Below are positions 22,885 to 33,712 of a stretch of DNA of 64,000 bases, piece after piece. The position numbers were made by a program, and so were the translations under genes. The DNA is from Pogona vitticeps (taxonomy: Eukaryota; Chordata; Lepidosauria; Squamata; Agamidae), in NCBI RefSeq assembly GCF_051106095.1, contig NC_135783.1, positions 326,479,322-326,543,321 on the forward strand. The letters are read 5' to 3'. Under the pieces are notes generated by a model. The model did no database searches. It had not been told where the DNA came from and saw nothing but the letters and a program-made list of their open reading frames with translations. Numbering within the stretch: position 1 is the stretch's first letter; every line of letters begins with the position of its first letter.

Positions 22885-23042
22885 CACTAATGGATTCCTG
22901 ATCACATGAAGGAGAGAAATTTAAACAAGTCTCACATATCTACAGACCTCCTCTTCATCAAATCACTAATGGATTCCTGATCACATGAGGGAGAGAAATT
23001 TAAACAAGTCTTACATATCTACAGACCTCCTCTTCATCAAAC
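22885..23042 (+). repeat. 79-bp tandem duplication, two copies
   Basis: The unit starting cactaatggattcctgatca occurs at 22885-22963 and again at 22964-23042 with only two or three differences. No transposon ends are visible. It looks like a fairly recent local duplication. Confidence 0.95.
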
Positions 23043-23155
23043 ATTTTCTTAGCTTACCCCCAGATTATATCAATGTTGTGTATCTTGCAGGGCTAACCCA
23101 CAAAATAGCCATGGGGGACAGAAGCTCTTTTAATTCTTAAAGATGTATCGATTAT

Positions 23156-23373
23156 GCATTTGCGAAGGCTTTCACGGCCGGGATCTAATGGTTGTTGTGG
23201 GTTTTTCAGGCTCTTTGGCCGTGTTCTGAAGGTTGTTCTTCCTGATGTTTCTCCAGTCTCTGTGGCCAGCATCTTCAGAGGACAGCACAGATGCCGGCCA
23301 CAGAGACTGGCGAAACGTTAGAAAGAACAACCTTCAGAACACGGCCAAAGACCCCGAAAAACCCACAACAACC
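23156..23373. mobile_element. Penelope-like terminal segments in inverted (head-to-head) arrangement
   Basis: The left arm reads 'gaaggctttcacggccggga' then 'ggccgtgttctgaaggttgt', which is the reverse complement of the Penelope tail. The right arm is the same tail in plus direction ('agactggcgaaacgttag', 'gaacacggccaaag'). The arms meet near 23290. The flanks atgtatcgattat (23143-23155) and atgtattgattat (23374-23386) form a 13-bp target duplication with one difference, so both arms arrived in a single insertion. Such inverted tails are known for Penelope-like elements. Confidence 0.85.
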
Positions 23374-23386
23374 ATGTATTGATTAT

Positions 23387-25430
23387 ACTCTGCATTTTGT
23401 CTTCTTCGCTTCCAGTAAGCAAAAGTATACTTAGGTGGAGTGAAGCAACAGCTTGCTGTTTCCAAGGAGATGGCATCTGAATAAATGAAGAATTTTTGGA
23501 TACAGCACCCACAAAAACAAGCACACCATGAAATCAAATCTTCTTTGCCTTTGTTAAAGGAAAAGGAAATGACCCCAGAAGCATTCAACAATGAATGAAT
23601 TGGAGTCTGTGTGATGGCAAACTTTACTGATTTACAAATACATATTAAAATTGAGATTGGGGGGGAGGGGAAATGGAGCTGGCAGTTAGATTTGTGCACT
23701 TCATGGCTGAGTGATATTAAAGCTCACTCATAAGCCTGCCTAGCAGCTAGCCAGAAAAGGAACTATTAAGTAAATAACAGAAGAAAATAATTATGAAGGC
23801 AAGAATTTTAGAGCACACCTACACAGATACATAGCTTGCTATCTGGATCACTTTTGTTGCTGTTTGGTTACAGCAGCCACACATATTGACTTTGAGTGAT
23901 CCATCCCACAGCTTTTTAAAGCTGACCTGCTTGTTTTTGGTACAGCAATAGGGCTATAGTTTTTTGGCATGATTTGGGGTGCTTCTAATTGTCCTGTAGC
24001 CTGTGCAGGTGGTTAGTTCACCATGGGTGGTATTACCTGAGGTGACCGTCATGTGACTTATTTGATAGGTTGTAGCCCTGAAAGGGCGACAGAAGACCTC
24101 CATCCCCCCATTTTCATCCATTCAGCCATTTTGTTTTTATTTTTTAAAATTCTATCAATCTGAATGTTCTAGATAGAAGAAATACATTGGAAGTGTTAGT
24201 TAGATGCACTTCTATTTTGATATGTCACATATTTTGTTTAACAAAAAAAGACAAGAAAGCCACATGAAAAGGCAGAGAAAGGGGTAGGAAGGAGAGTATC
24301 CTTAAGCCGAAGGGGGACCAAAGACCTGTCTGGACCCTTCTCATGAGCGAAAAAAACAATCAGTGTCAATGGAAAGATTGCTTAATTGAGATATGGGATA
24401 GATGGCACAATAGCTAAGAGCCTTTTACGTGCAAACCAGACCATTCCAATCTTCCCATCTGGAGATTCCCTTACTCTAGCACATTGGCAGAATAGTCTAC
24501 TTGTGCTCTCTCTACACCCAGAAGGAATACTCACTTCTGGGAAAATACATGCCAGATGGCAGGTTTAGCTGTCATTTTATACATACTTTTACATGAAGAT
24601 TCCTATAACTTTTGATTGAACATGCATAGGACCAACCTACACATTTTTAGCCATCAGGCTGGAACCAGATTTAGTAATACTCAGAGGTTGGGATCCTGTC
24701 GTTTAGCATACAATTATGTAGCATACAAGTATGTAGCATAGAGAAAATGAGAGGGACTGGAGAAGAGGATAATTGTTTGACACATGCATAGAAGAGAGGG
24801 AAAATAATTCCCACTTCTGACTTTGGCAGCACCTATTTCTGGATTTGGCTCCCACCAATACATGCTCCCCTATCCTTATATCCTCATGGGAGCCAGCAAA
24901 GGAATCATCTAGCAAATCTAATCTCAGCAAATCTATATATAAAACTGCTCATTAAATTTAAATTCTTAGACATAGGCATTTCCTTAGCATTTTTCTGTCT
25001 CAGAATTGGCACACTCCTTCTGGAAACTGACATCTTCTATGTTTTGGGCCAATCCACTCAGCAGATTTCTGAATGTAAACCATTAAAAAATACTAATTTG
25101 GGGGTATATTAACAGTTCTAATTTTGACCCAACATAAGTACATCCTTACTGCACACGAATGGGACTGAGCAAGCCTGCATGATGGAGACAAAAACAATGA
25201 TTTTTCTCTACAGATATAATTCTTCACATCTCTTCTTGTTGTATATCAGAATGAGAAAACTCCTTTTTCCCTCCTACTTTGCAAGAGGGCCAAATATTTT
25301 GAGATACTCAGCACATTTCTAAAGCAGTTATTGCATAAATTGTGCATATTTGCTCTTGCACCGTGTTACAACAGCTGCTGCCCTGTTCTTAAAAATTTGA
25401 ACCATATGATGGGTTATTGGGGTCTTTCTT
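23387..25430. other. No recognised feature
   Basis: Nothing assignable. Open frames of 60-121 codons here lack known motifs and are taken as chance. Confidence 0.4.
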
Positions 25431-25435
25431 CTTTT

Positions 25436-25491
<56 letters not shown>

Positions 25492-25498
25492 TTTTTTT
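25431..25498. repeat. (TTTC)n microsatellite
   Basis: About 14 uninterrupted tttc units end in a poly-T run. No recognisable LINE tail is attached. Confidence 0.95.
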
Positions 25499-25500
25499 GA

Positions 25501-27319
25501 GAAGTTGATAGCTCGTCTGTGTTTGCTCTCTGTGTGTTTTGTTTTAGAAAACTTTTGGGTGAAAATATTTGCACAGATTGTGGAAACATTGTTCTAAAAG
25601 ACACTCCTTGTCCTGTTCTCATGTGAAAGCTGCGAATTCTTGTAGAGGTTGAACATTTTGGTTGAGGAACTCAATCCATTTCCTCAATCCATTCACTGGA
25701 TCAAAGACAAGCATGTTTGCAAATATTCTTAACATCATAAATTGTCTCTCGGTATTATGGCTTATTATTTCTGAATTGCACTTACTTTCCATAGCCTGTG
25801 TAATTTGCTTATCCCATTCTGTGCCTTCATTGCATTTCTGATCTTTCTTCCTCAATGGAATTTATACTGTCAAATGCCAGTTTACTGGATGATTGTTTAG
25901 CCATGCACTGGGTGAAGTGAGGGGGGACTAACTCTTTGATAAAGTGCCAAAAACCATAGCCGGGGTTAATAGTCCAGGTAGCCTTAAGGTATGGTTCAGT
26001 TCTATGATTTCATGCCCTTTGTTTATTAGTCCTCTGCTCTAAAGCCTCCAGATGCTGACTAACAGCTACCCCACCACCTGGCAACAGTTTACCAGCAGCT
26101 GCTACCTGCAGGAGATGAAGCTGGCGTGTAGTCCTGACAACTATCCAGCTGTATTTGTTCCCTACCAGGTCTGGCATTTCCTCATCCTGACTTAACTAGC
26201 TACAGAGGTTTTCATTAAGTATCTGGCTCCAGTACTGGGATTTTGCAAGTCTTCCCAGTTGTGGTCAAGCACAAAAGCTGCTTGCAAATTCAACGGGATT
26301 TTTGCAAATGAAATATGGAGAAATGAGAAAGAAAAACACTGTTCATTGGCTGGTATCCTTTTGGTGTTTGCATAAGGTTTGTATAACTGGCCATGGCTAA
26401 TTCTGACTAACTGGTGATGTTGTCAGGGCACAATTCAATTCTGCAATTGGGCACTGCACCCAATAAGTGATCAAGACATGCCCTGACAAGCAATCTCTAG
26501 CATCAAGCCAGATGACAACTGAAGAACCAACCACTGGTTGAAACAATGTTTGTTTCTTCTGAAACAGAAAACAGAATTATTCTTGGAATTCTTCCATTGT
26601 CAGAAAGAAGGGAAATTCTTTTTTGCCAAATGCACCCTCCTAACTTCAGGCCCCAGGGCCTTGAAAGTTATTCTTCACTGGTCCATCCTTGGTCCATCCA
26701 TCCTTGTAGAAGAAAAAAAGTCTAGCAAAAGAAAACAATTCAAGACAAATTGCCTTAGTCAGAGGTGGCATGATTCAGTAGGGGTCAGTCTGGGATTTTG
26801 AGCATTTTTGACTGTTCTCTCTACCGTTTCAAAAATGTGCTTTATGTCACATTTCTGTTAAATAATGTCCACATTTCTAATAATGTGTAGTTTCAGAAAG
26901 TGCAGTCTGTGGCCTTCTTCAATGAGCTAGCAAATGCAGAATTGACGGATGGTTAACTTTCCTTCTTTTTGATTGATTGGTCTGTGATTTTCTGCTAGCT
27001 GTGTGTGAATGTGTATGTATGCAGACAGCTTCCGACAGAAAAATGGTGCAAGTTTTGCCTTAGAAACATTTGGTGGGAACACACAGATAACACAACAACA
27101 ATGAAACTTTCTGGTGTTTCACTCTTGACCTATATGGGAGAACTCTCACTGGGAAAATCCCTAGCTGGCCCTCTTGCTGTGTCGGGATGGCTAGTCTGGG
27201 CCAAAACAGACAATTGTGAAATATTTTCACATCTCTACCAATGCCATTTCCCATATTATTCCAAATGGTTGCCCAGCCACTTGAAGGACATTTCAGCCAT
27301 GAAAACTCACTGAGATGTG
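25501..27319. other. No recognised feature
   Basis: Ordinary sequence on both strands, with no repeat ends or credible coding region. Confidence 0.4.
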
Positions 27320-27415
27320 GAACTGGTAAAACCACTTTTTCAATATCTCACATACCTTGAAATCTCTACTAGGACTGATACAAGTCAGTTACAGCTTGAC
27401 GGCATATAACTAACT
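27320..27415 (+). repeat. SINE/RTE-type 3' end
   Basis: 'aaaccactttttcaatatctcacataccttgaaa' and then 'acagcttgacggcatataac' match, in the opposite direction, the repeat at 49645-49830. The 'cttgacggca' end is shared with tRNA SINEs that use RTE-like LINEs. Confidence 0.5.
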
Positions 27416-27871
27416 TTAACTAATAAATAACTAATAATACTGTAGGTATTCTACAGTATTTTCCTTGATGGGAAATCTGAGTTCTCTCTCTTTTCCCCAC
27501 CTCACCATTTGTAATCTGAAGATGCTTTAGGTGGCACTTGTGATAAAGATGAATAGCCTTAGAGCTAGGGCTCTAACCAGGTAATCTATATACCTTATAC
27601 AGAAAAAAGAAAGAAGGAGGTGGCTTGGACCTTAGAAGGACACTGCCATCGTTCCTACTGGGTGATCCCAGAAGAGTGTTGAGGAGAGGACCAAGAGAAT
27701 CCTCCTTGGTGCATAGAGAAGCCAGGCAACACAAACTCTTTACACAAATGCTCTGGTCACAGCCACCCTCTGCCAAGAAGCACATGTTCTAGGCATGCAC
27801 CTGTATTTGGAGATCAGAATTCAGAAGAGTTACATTTTTAGACAAAACGAGAACAGCTATGTAGACAACAG

Positions 27872-28001
27872 CTGGATAGCTCAGTGGTTTCAGCATCTGG
27901 CTACAGAGCCAGAGGTTGAGAGTTCGATTCTCCACTGTGCCTCCTTGACAAGGGCTGGACTTAATGATCCATAGGGTCCCTTTCAGCTCTGCAGTTCTAA
28001 G
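27872..28001 (+). repeat. tRNA-derived SINE (group C) with CR1-like tail
   Basis: The head has A box 'tagctcagtggtttcagc' and B box 'ggttgagagttcgattctcc'. The body 'ggctggacttaatgatcc' leads to 'agggtccctttcagctctgc', like the 3' end of CR1 LINEs. The tRNA-like part is preceded by no tRNA gene context and the tail is retroposon-like, so it is not a functional tRNA gene. Confidence 0.8.
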
Positions 28002-28935
28002 ATGAGAAACAAGAAAAGAAAAACTCTTAAAAGTAAATGACTGAACGGTATAATTAGAAAATGTTTATGTTATGGGTGGAAAGAGAATAAAATCAATCTT
28101 TTGAAGCCTGTATTTACAGTCCACTTAACAGCGCCCTCAATTCCCAAATAGCTCAATATGGAAAATATTCTTGTGTAAAGGGCAAATGTTTCTCCTGATA
28201 TTTAAGTGTATTTCTGCCCCAAGTTATATTGTTTTACGGAAAGAGTTTACTTCAAACCATACATATGTTCAAAGCTGGCTTTAAAAAGGAATATTAAATA
28301 ATGGATTGAAAACAACAGATGAAAGCCATAAAAAAGTCTTCATTTGTTCTCTGGGAAGATAAAAAAGCAGCAGACCTTTTAATATTGCATAGCATGAAGA
28401 GGGAGGTATGGATGGGAGGCAGCAATTTATTTTTAAACACAGAATGGAAGAGTTTGATTGACACATAAAATGCAGCCTCAAATTTAAAGAACTTAATAGG
28501 ATAAAGGTTGGAGTAGGAATTGAATTAGGTTCTGTGTTCTGTCACATCTACAGCAAAAATCATAATTCTCATTTTAACAGTAGCAGGCAGCTGGGGAAAG
28601 GAGTTGTTTAAAGATGTTGAAGGGTGGCAGAGAAAAATCTGTTTGAGGCTATAGAGGCTGTTCACTGGAGTCATCTTCTTGTGTATATTTTAGATGTGGA
28701 AGAGAGAGCCCGACTGCACTTTTGTGTTGCATGAGGCTGTTTCCCCAGAGTAGAAGAGGATAAGTCCCTGCCCCGTGGAGCACACAGTCTTAAATCTTAA
28801 CACAGTGGGAAGGAGCGAGGATGATTCAGAATATTTTAGAGGAGTAACCCATACAATCTCTTTAATCTGTGTAATGTGTGTGCTATTTACCAATTTATTG
28901 GACATTATCAAGATAGATTGGCTCAAGAATGTATT
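28002..28935. other. No recognised feature
   Basis: AT-rich filler with no identifiable element. Confidence 0.4.
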
Positions 28936-28937
28936 TA

Positions 28938-29309
28938 CAGTGGTGCCTCGAATAGCGATCGCTCCGTATAGCGACGAAATCACTTTGCGATGGTCCCTAT
29001 GGGGGAAATTCACCCATAGGGACCATCGCAAAGCCCCCATTTTCGGACAGCTGATCAGCGGTTTCAAAATGGCCGGCAGGTAAACAAAATGGTCACCCGC
29101 TGTTTTCAGGCACGGATACCTCGCTTTAGAGGCACCAAAAATGGCGGCACTATGGAGAATCTTCGCTTAAAGGTGAGTTTTTAGCCCATAGGAACACTTT
29201 AATCGTGTTTTAATGCATTTCTGTGGGCTTTTTATTTTCCCTTAGCGATGTTATCGCTTAGCAGTGATTTTTTCTGCACGGATTAACATCGCTAAGCGAG
29301 GCATCACTG
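28938..29309. mobile_element. Tigger-like non-autonomous transposon
   Basis: Left end CAGTGGTGCCTCGAATAGCG, right end 'cgctaagcgaggcatcactg'. TA at 28936-28937 is the left target base pair; the right flank is TG, so the duplication has decayed. It shares core sequence with 9041-9448. Confidence 0.85.
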
Positions 29310-29619
29310 TGTTCTAAAAGGCATAAGTTGAATATCTGCCAGGAACATTATTAAGGCTGTGTAACTAACACAGAGGTGTAGAAGCCATATGACGTACATG
29401 CCACTATCTTGATTAAATTGAATGGAGTTGATTCCTGCAATTCAGAAAAACATACAAATACTTGCTGCATTGCCCTGCCAGCACCCACTTGAAGAACTCA
29501 CAAGGGTACATTTGAACTGGCCATTCAAAATTGCTGTCAGAAGGGAAAAAATGGTCTAGTCCTGAACTGTCCCCGTCATTCAGAATGATTCACAAGGTGA
29601 AATATTAAACAAGTACTCA
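29310..29619. other. No recognised feature
   Basis: Nothing assignable on either strand. Confidence 0.4.
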
Positions 29620-30358
29620 TAACAGGTTCCAGCCGCCTGACGGCCGTTATAACAGCCTGGATTGGGTGTGGGCTGGGGTTTGCCCATCAGCCGGGATGGA
29701 GCAAGACTATTGGAGCTGCTCAGCAGCAGACGTGGAAGTGCGAATATTTAAGGACGTGCTTCCACGTGCTCGCCCTCTTTCCTTTCGGGCACCCACCCTC
29801 CCTCCCTGTTTCTAGTGTGATTTTGGTCGCCATTTTTGGGGCCGGATAGGAATTTTTGACCTTTGTCCTGATTGGCCGTTGGACAGGGGGATTTTTCGCC
29901 TATCCCGCACTGGAGAACGGTTGTTGGCTCCCCTTTTTATGGTGGCATTTTGGTCACACTGGTGGGTAGTGCAGAAAAGAGGTGTTTTCGGTGTGTCCCA
30001 ATTGTAATTCCATCTTAGCCAACAGCACAACCGACCTACCGGCTCTGTGGATCGTGCGATTACAGGGCTGGATCTGGAAGGATGCACTGGGCCACTTCTG
30101 GACCAAGAGTCATCAAGTAAAGATGTCTGAAGATCTGGGGGTGATTATTAGTGGGTGGGCGGGTTCCGGTGGTCTGCTAGGCCGCTGGAACCTGGGAGCT
30201 GGGGACTCATCCAAGTTATGATCTAGGGGGTCTGGTTACCCCTACGTTTCACCTTTTCCGCACCACAGCAGGCCCCTTATATTTGAACTATTGATTGGAT
30301 GATATCATTGATTTGCAATAAAGTGTGGCCCATATCTAATCCAATTTTGTAGTCTTGT
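29620..30358 (+). other. GC-rich promoter-like block, possibly a retroelement terminal region
   Basis: It is CpG-richer than anything around it. A TATA-like atattta near 29744 sits inside a hairpin (acgtggaag at 29730-29738, cttccacgt at 29759-29767). An AATAAA signal lies at 30317-30322. GGATTGGGTG at 29659-29668 recurs at 30881-30890, just beyond the BovB insertion. A TATA box upstream and a polyadenylation signal about 570 bp downstream fit an LTR or other retroelement end, but I see no PBS and no clean termini. An old CpG-island promoter is the alternative. Confidence 0.35.
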
Positions 30359-30369
30359 GTCTTTATTCC

Positions 30370-30868
30370 CCAGCATCTTAAAAAGCAGAGACATCACCTT
30401 GCCAACAAAAGTCCGAATAGTCAAAGCTATGGTTTTTCCTGTTGTGATGTATGGAAGTGAGAGCTGGACCATAAAGAAAGCAGACCGCTGAAGAATTGAT
30501 GCCTTTGAATTGTGGTGCTGGAGGAGACTCTTGAGAGTTCCCTGGACTGCAAGGAGAACAAACCTATCAAATCTAAAGGAAATCAAACCTGAGTGCTCAC
30601 TGGAAGGACAGATCCTGAAGCTGAGGCTCCAGTACTTTGGCCATCTAATGAGAAGAAAAGACTCCCTGGAAAAGACCTTGATGTTGGGAAAGTGTGATGG
30701 CAAGAGGAGAAGGGGACGACCGAGGATGAGATGGCTGGACAGTGTCACCGAAGCAACCAACATGAATTTGACACAACTCCGGGAGGCAATAGAAGATAGG
30801 AGGGCCTGGCGTGCTCTGGTCCATGGGGTCACGAAGAGTCGGACATGACTAAACGACTAAATGACAAC
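30370..30868 (+). mobile_element. BovB LINE 3' end with 11-bp target duplications
   Basis: The coding frame runs through 'LWCWRRLLRVPWTARRTN', 'PECSLEGQILKLRLQYFGHLMRR', 'LEKTLMLGKCDGKRRRGRPRMRWLD' and 'RAWRALVHGVTKSRT', ending with 'gactaaacgactaaatgaca'. gtctttattcc at 30359-30369 and 30869-30879 is a perfect target duplication. 5'-truncated inside the reverse transcriptase. One stop near 30490 breaks the upstream frame. Confidence 0.95.
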
Positions 30869-31166
30869 GTCTTTATTCCAGGATTGGGTGGGCCATAACT
30901 TTTTGTTTTAAATGAATCATTTAGGAACTGGTGAAAGTAGCTGGACCTAGAAGTGAGCCGTCCCCTCACTCCTCTAAGTCAGAAGAGTTCGGCACTGTCT
31001 TTACTTTATTACCCTCAATGATACAAACTATGGCTTTATAAGGAGAAGGCAGGAAATTGGAAGGAAGCAGGAAGCAGATGGCAGGAAAAGTGCAGCCAAT
31101 AGTAGAGGGCATCTTGATGATGGAGGAGGAGAAGGAGGTAGCTTTGGGGAAGTGATATAAAGAGGA

Positions 31167-31306
31167 AGAAGGCTTTCACGGTCGGGATCTAATGGTTGTT
31201 GTGGGTTTTTTGGGCTCTTTGGCCTTGTTCTGAAGGTTGTTCTTCCTAATGTTTCACCAGTCTCTGTGGCTGGCATCTTCAGAGGACAGCACTCTGTCCT
31301 CTGAAG
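31167..31306 (-). mobile_element. Penelope-like terminal segment
   Basis: On the plus strand it reads 'gaaggctttcacggtcggga' then 'ggccttgttctgaaggttgt' and 'accagtctctgtggctggc', the complement of the Penelope tail. It closes with a perfect 10-bp hairpin (cagaggacag ... ctgtcctctg). Its terminal copies elsewhere are at 5459-5589, 23156-23373 and 33438-33483. Confidence 0.75.
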
Positions 31307-31839
31307 AAGAAAAGTTGGGGATCAGAGGAGTGGGAAGAACCAGAATTGAGAGACAAAGCTACAGGAAAGCTGCCTACGAAAGGTGCTGAGGGGCCCTCAG
31401 TATTTTCCTTGTCCCTAAAGGTAGAGGTGGAGGGTGAAATGGGAAGGAGAAACCCTAAGGGGAAAGAAAGTGTGGGAATAGAAGTGCAGTTGGGAGAACT
31501 GGAACGGCTGGAATGGACTGTATAAGTCTACCCAAGAGGGAAAGGAATTTGATCCCTACAGGTTCAACACCTCCCAAGGGTGATTGAGCTCGACACCCCT
31601 GTTGCAGGACTATTTGCATGGCGAGGAGACAATCACTACAGAGACCTACCAACTGAGAAAGATTTGGAATGTCCCCATGTTAAAGGACTCATTACCAGTG
31701 CCAGAGTTACAGGAAATGTGGACTGAAATATCTGTGGTTACAGTCCCGTTGGACCCACAGACGTTGTTCATGCTACTCCATTGAGAGATATCAAACCATT
31801 ATTCAATGTTACTCTGCCTGCTGTGATAGCTTTAGCTAA
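31307..31839. other. Unassigned sequence with unrecognised open frames
   Basis: Plus-strand frames at 31570-31784 ('RKIWNVPMLKDSLPVPELQEMWTEIS' in one) look more protein-like than their surroundings, but I do not recognise them. They may be a diverged retroelement piece next to the L1 end. Confidence 0.3.
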
Positions 31840-32315
31840 AGAAAGGAAACTGTCTATAATTAAAGAAGAACCCAATAAGCTGGTTTTCAAAGAAATAAGT
31901 GAAATATTAAATTTAAATCTTAGCATATGTCCAAAATTAGTGCTTTTACTGATATTTGAGAACAATGGAAGCCAACAAAGAAAGAATTAATTATAAATTT
32001 AGTAACAGCAGCAAAATTAATGATATCAAAGAATTGGAAGGTTAAGTGCAATCTCCAACTAAGTGAATGGTATAAAGATGTCTGGAATACAGCTATTAAT
32101 GATAAATTAACATATGAAATCAGAGTAAGAAAAGGAATGTTAATTAATACTGAGTTTGGCGATACATGGGGAGAATTTATTGATTTTTTATTAACAAAGA
32201 GGAAGGGCTGTGTACCTTCGCAAGAGTCAATGTATTTTTGGAAGGGGAATGGTGCTCTATAAAAGAAAGGAATAGATTATCTCCATTGGTCCTGGTGAAC
32301 GGGAGCACAATAGGT
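31840..32315 (+). mobile_element. L1 LINE, ORF2 C-terminal fragment
   Basis: Two frames read 'VFKEISEILNLNLSICPKLVLLL' and, after about 31990, 'LMISKNWKVKCNLQLSEWYKDVWNTAINDKLTYEIRVRKG', ending near 32262. The pattern 'ARKWK...WY..IW..AINDKLT' is characteristic of the end of vertebrate L1 ORF2, just upstream of its 3' UTR. About 140 codons remain with one frameshift. Everything 5' of that is absent. Confidence 0.75.
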
Positions 32316-32371
32316 ATATATGTAGATTTGTTGTTGTTGTTTTATGTTTATATATATAAGGACTTGGTACC

Positions 32372-32733
32372 TGTGACGTGTGCCATGACGTCACCTGCCT
32401 GTCTTGGCTAAGGCTGGAGTTTCCTGGCCTATGGCAAGGCAGGAGGTGGGTCTTATAGGGGTGGAGCTTGTGTATATAAGGGGGGTGTACAAGGAGAGAG
32501 AGGGTTGTTGAGGGTGTTGTTGTTGGGGAATTAGTGGGAGAGTGACAGGGTTAGGTATAGGTTAGGTAACTGTGTGTAAAGTAACTAAGAACTGTGCAGG
32601 GTGAAGGTCTGTTAATATAGTATTATAAGTAATTCAGTTACTCATTGATTTCCATCTTAAGTTTGTAATCAATAAATCATCCTTTTTATTTAAAATCCAC
32701 AATAAGTCTGAGGTGTCAGGTTTATGTGTGGTT
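32372..32733 (+). mobile_element. LTR of a gypsy-type or similar LTR retroelement (fossil)
   Basis: Begins TGTGACGTG. It holds a CRE-like palindrome tgacgtca at 32386-32393, a TATA box (tatataa, 32473-32479) and AATAAA at 32671-32676. A TG...CA reading would end at 32718. It is followed at about 32734 by tggtggcagcg, which starts TGG as a primer-binding site should. No gag or pol follows, because Penelope-like sequence starts by about 32870, so this is a partial remnant. Confidence 0.6.
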
Positions 32734-32869
32734 GGTGGCAGCGAAGTACTGTGTGTGTGTGTGTGTGAAGGATCGTGGCCTGTCATCTCTAGTGGTGACG
32801 TAGGAGGAGGTGGCAGTCGCGACAGTACCAAAGACTTGGACTCTAACTTGGGGTATGGTACCAAAGATA

Positions 32870-33000
32870 TGCCAACTCAACCATCTGAATTGGGCCCTAC
32901 AGGCAAATGGCTACTCCAAAAATGAAATCACAAGAGCCATCAAACCAAGAAAACAACACCGAACTGAAGAAGAAAAACAGCCACCCACAAATAAAGTTCT
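32870..33000 (+). mobile_element. Penelope-like element body, left part
   Basis: The frame reads 'LQANGYSKNEITRAIKPRKQHRTEEEKQPPTNK', the linker before the GIY-YIG domain in reptile Penelope-like elements. It is cut at 33001 by a SINE and resumes at 33239. Confidence 0.75.
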
Positions 33001-33238
33001 TTTTTTTTTTTTTGGACTTATATACCGCCCCGTAGCGCTACAAGCACTCTCCGGGCAGTTTACAATTTAATTATACAGGCTATACATTGCCCCCCCCAGC
33101 AAGCTGGGTACTCATTTTACTGACCTCTGAAGGATAGAAGGCTGAGTCAACCTTGAGCCAGCTACCTGGGATTTGAACCCCAGGTCATGAGCACAGTTTT
33201 AGCTGCAGTACAGCGTTTTAACCACTGCGCCACAAGGC
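33001..33238 (-). repeat. tRNA-derived SINE (group B) inside Penelope
   Basis: On the minus strand it starts 'ggccttgtggcgcagtggtt', has the B-box region 'ggggttcaaatccc' and the body 'aaggttgactcagccttcta', and ends 'gcgctacggggcggtatata' into an A-run. This is the best-preserved copy of group B here. Confidence 0.85.
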
Positions 33239-33437
33239 CATACATCAAAGGGGTCACGGACCGCATGGGGAAACTTTTGAAAAAACACAACCTACAAACA
33301 ATATTCAAGCCCACCACAAAAATACAACAAATGTTATGGTCAGCAAAGGACAGAAGGCACCCCCTCACCACTGCAGGAGTATACCGGATACCTTACAGTT
33401 GTGGCCAGGTATATATTGGAACCACAAAACGAAGCAT
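33239..33437 (+). mobile_element. Penelope-like element, GIY-YIG endonuclease region
   Basis: The frame reads 'YIKGVTDRMGKLLKKHNLQTIFKPTTKIQQML', then 'AGVYRIPYSCGQVYIGTTKRSI', in which GVY and VYIG form the GIY-YIG motif. The domain is cut short: after 'RSI' the sequence jumps straight to the 3' terminal segment. The reverse transcriptase upstream is missing. Penelope-like elements use this endonuclease for target-primed insertion. Confidence 0.85.
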
Positions 33438-33483
33438 CCCTTCAGAACACGGCCAAAGAGCCCCAAAAAACCCACAACAACCA
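33438..33483 (+). mobile_element. Penelope-like 3' terminal segment
   Basis: 'cttcagaacacggccaaaga' followed by 'acccacaacaacc', identical in kind to the tails at 5459-5589 and 23156-23373. Joined directly to the GIY-YIG region by internal loss. Confidence 0.8.
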
Positions 33484-33584
33484 TATGCCAACATCCCTGG
33501 TTAGGCCCACTTCAGATTCCTATGGAGACATCTACACAGGAATTCGCTTCTCCATGCCTTATACACCTGTGCTAAGCATGTGCT

Positions 33585-33712
33585 GGATAGCTCAGTGATT
33601 TAGATTTCGAGCTGTGGGACCAGAGGTTGGGAGTTTAATTCCCAAATGAGCCTCATTGTGGGGCTATACCCGATGATCCATAGTATCTCTTCCAGCTCTG
33701 CAGTTCAAAGGT
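33585..33712 (+). repeat. tRNA-derived SINE (group C) with CR1-like tail
   Basis: 'ggatagctcagtgatttaga' A-box head, 'ggttgggagtttaattccca' B-box region, then 'tgatccatagtatctcttcc' and 'agctctgcagttc'. Diverged sister of 27872-28001. Confidence 0.8.

Noticed and set aside
22885-23042. CRISPR-like or satellite array
   Set aside because: Only two units, adjacent with no spacers, in a vertebrate genome. A simple tandem duplication.
23156-23373. Hairpin miRNA gene
   Set aside because: The inverted arms are fully explained by two Penelope terminal segments facing each other, with target duplications outside.
27872-28001. tRNA gene
   Set aside because: A- and B-box-like sequences are present, but the cloverleaf is not kept and a LINE-type tail follows, with sister copies elsewhere. 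It is a SINE.
30305-30832. 175-codon minus-strand frame opposite BovB, and similar frames at 59653-60282 and 46724-47095
   Set aside because: These are antisense readings of BovB coding DNA. They recur because BovB itself is repeated, not because they are genes.
31584-31784. Host exon or retroviral gene fragment
   Set aside because: The frame looks somewhat protein-like, but I could not match it to a family. The flanks are retroelement debris, so it is left unassigned.
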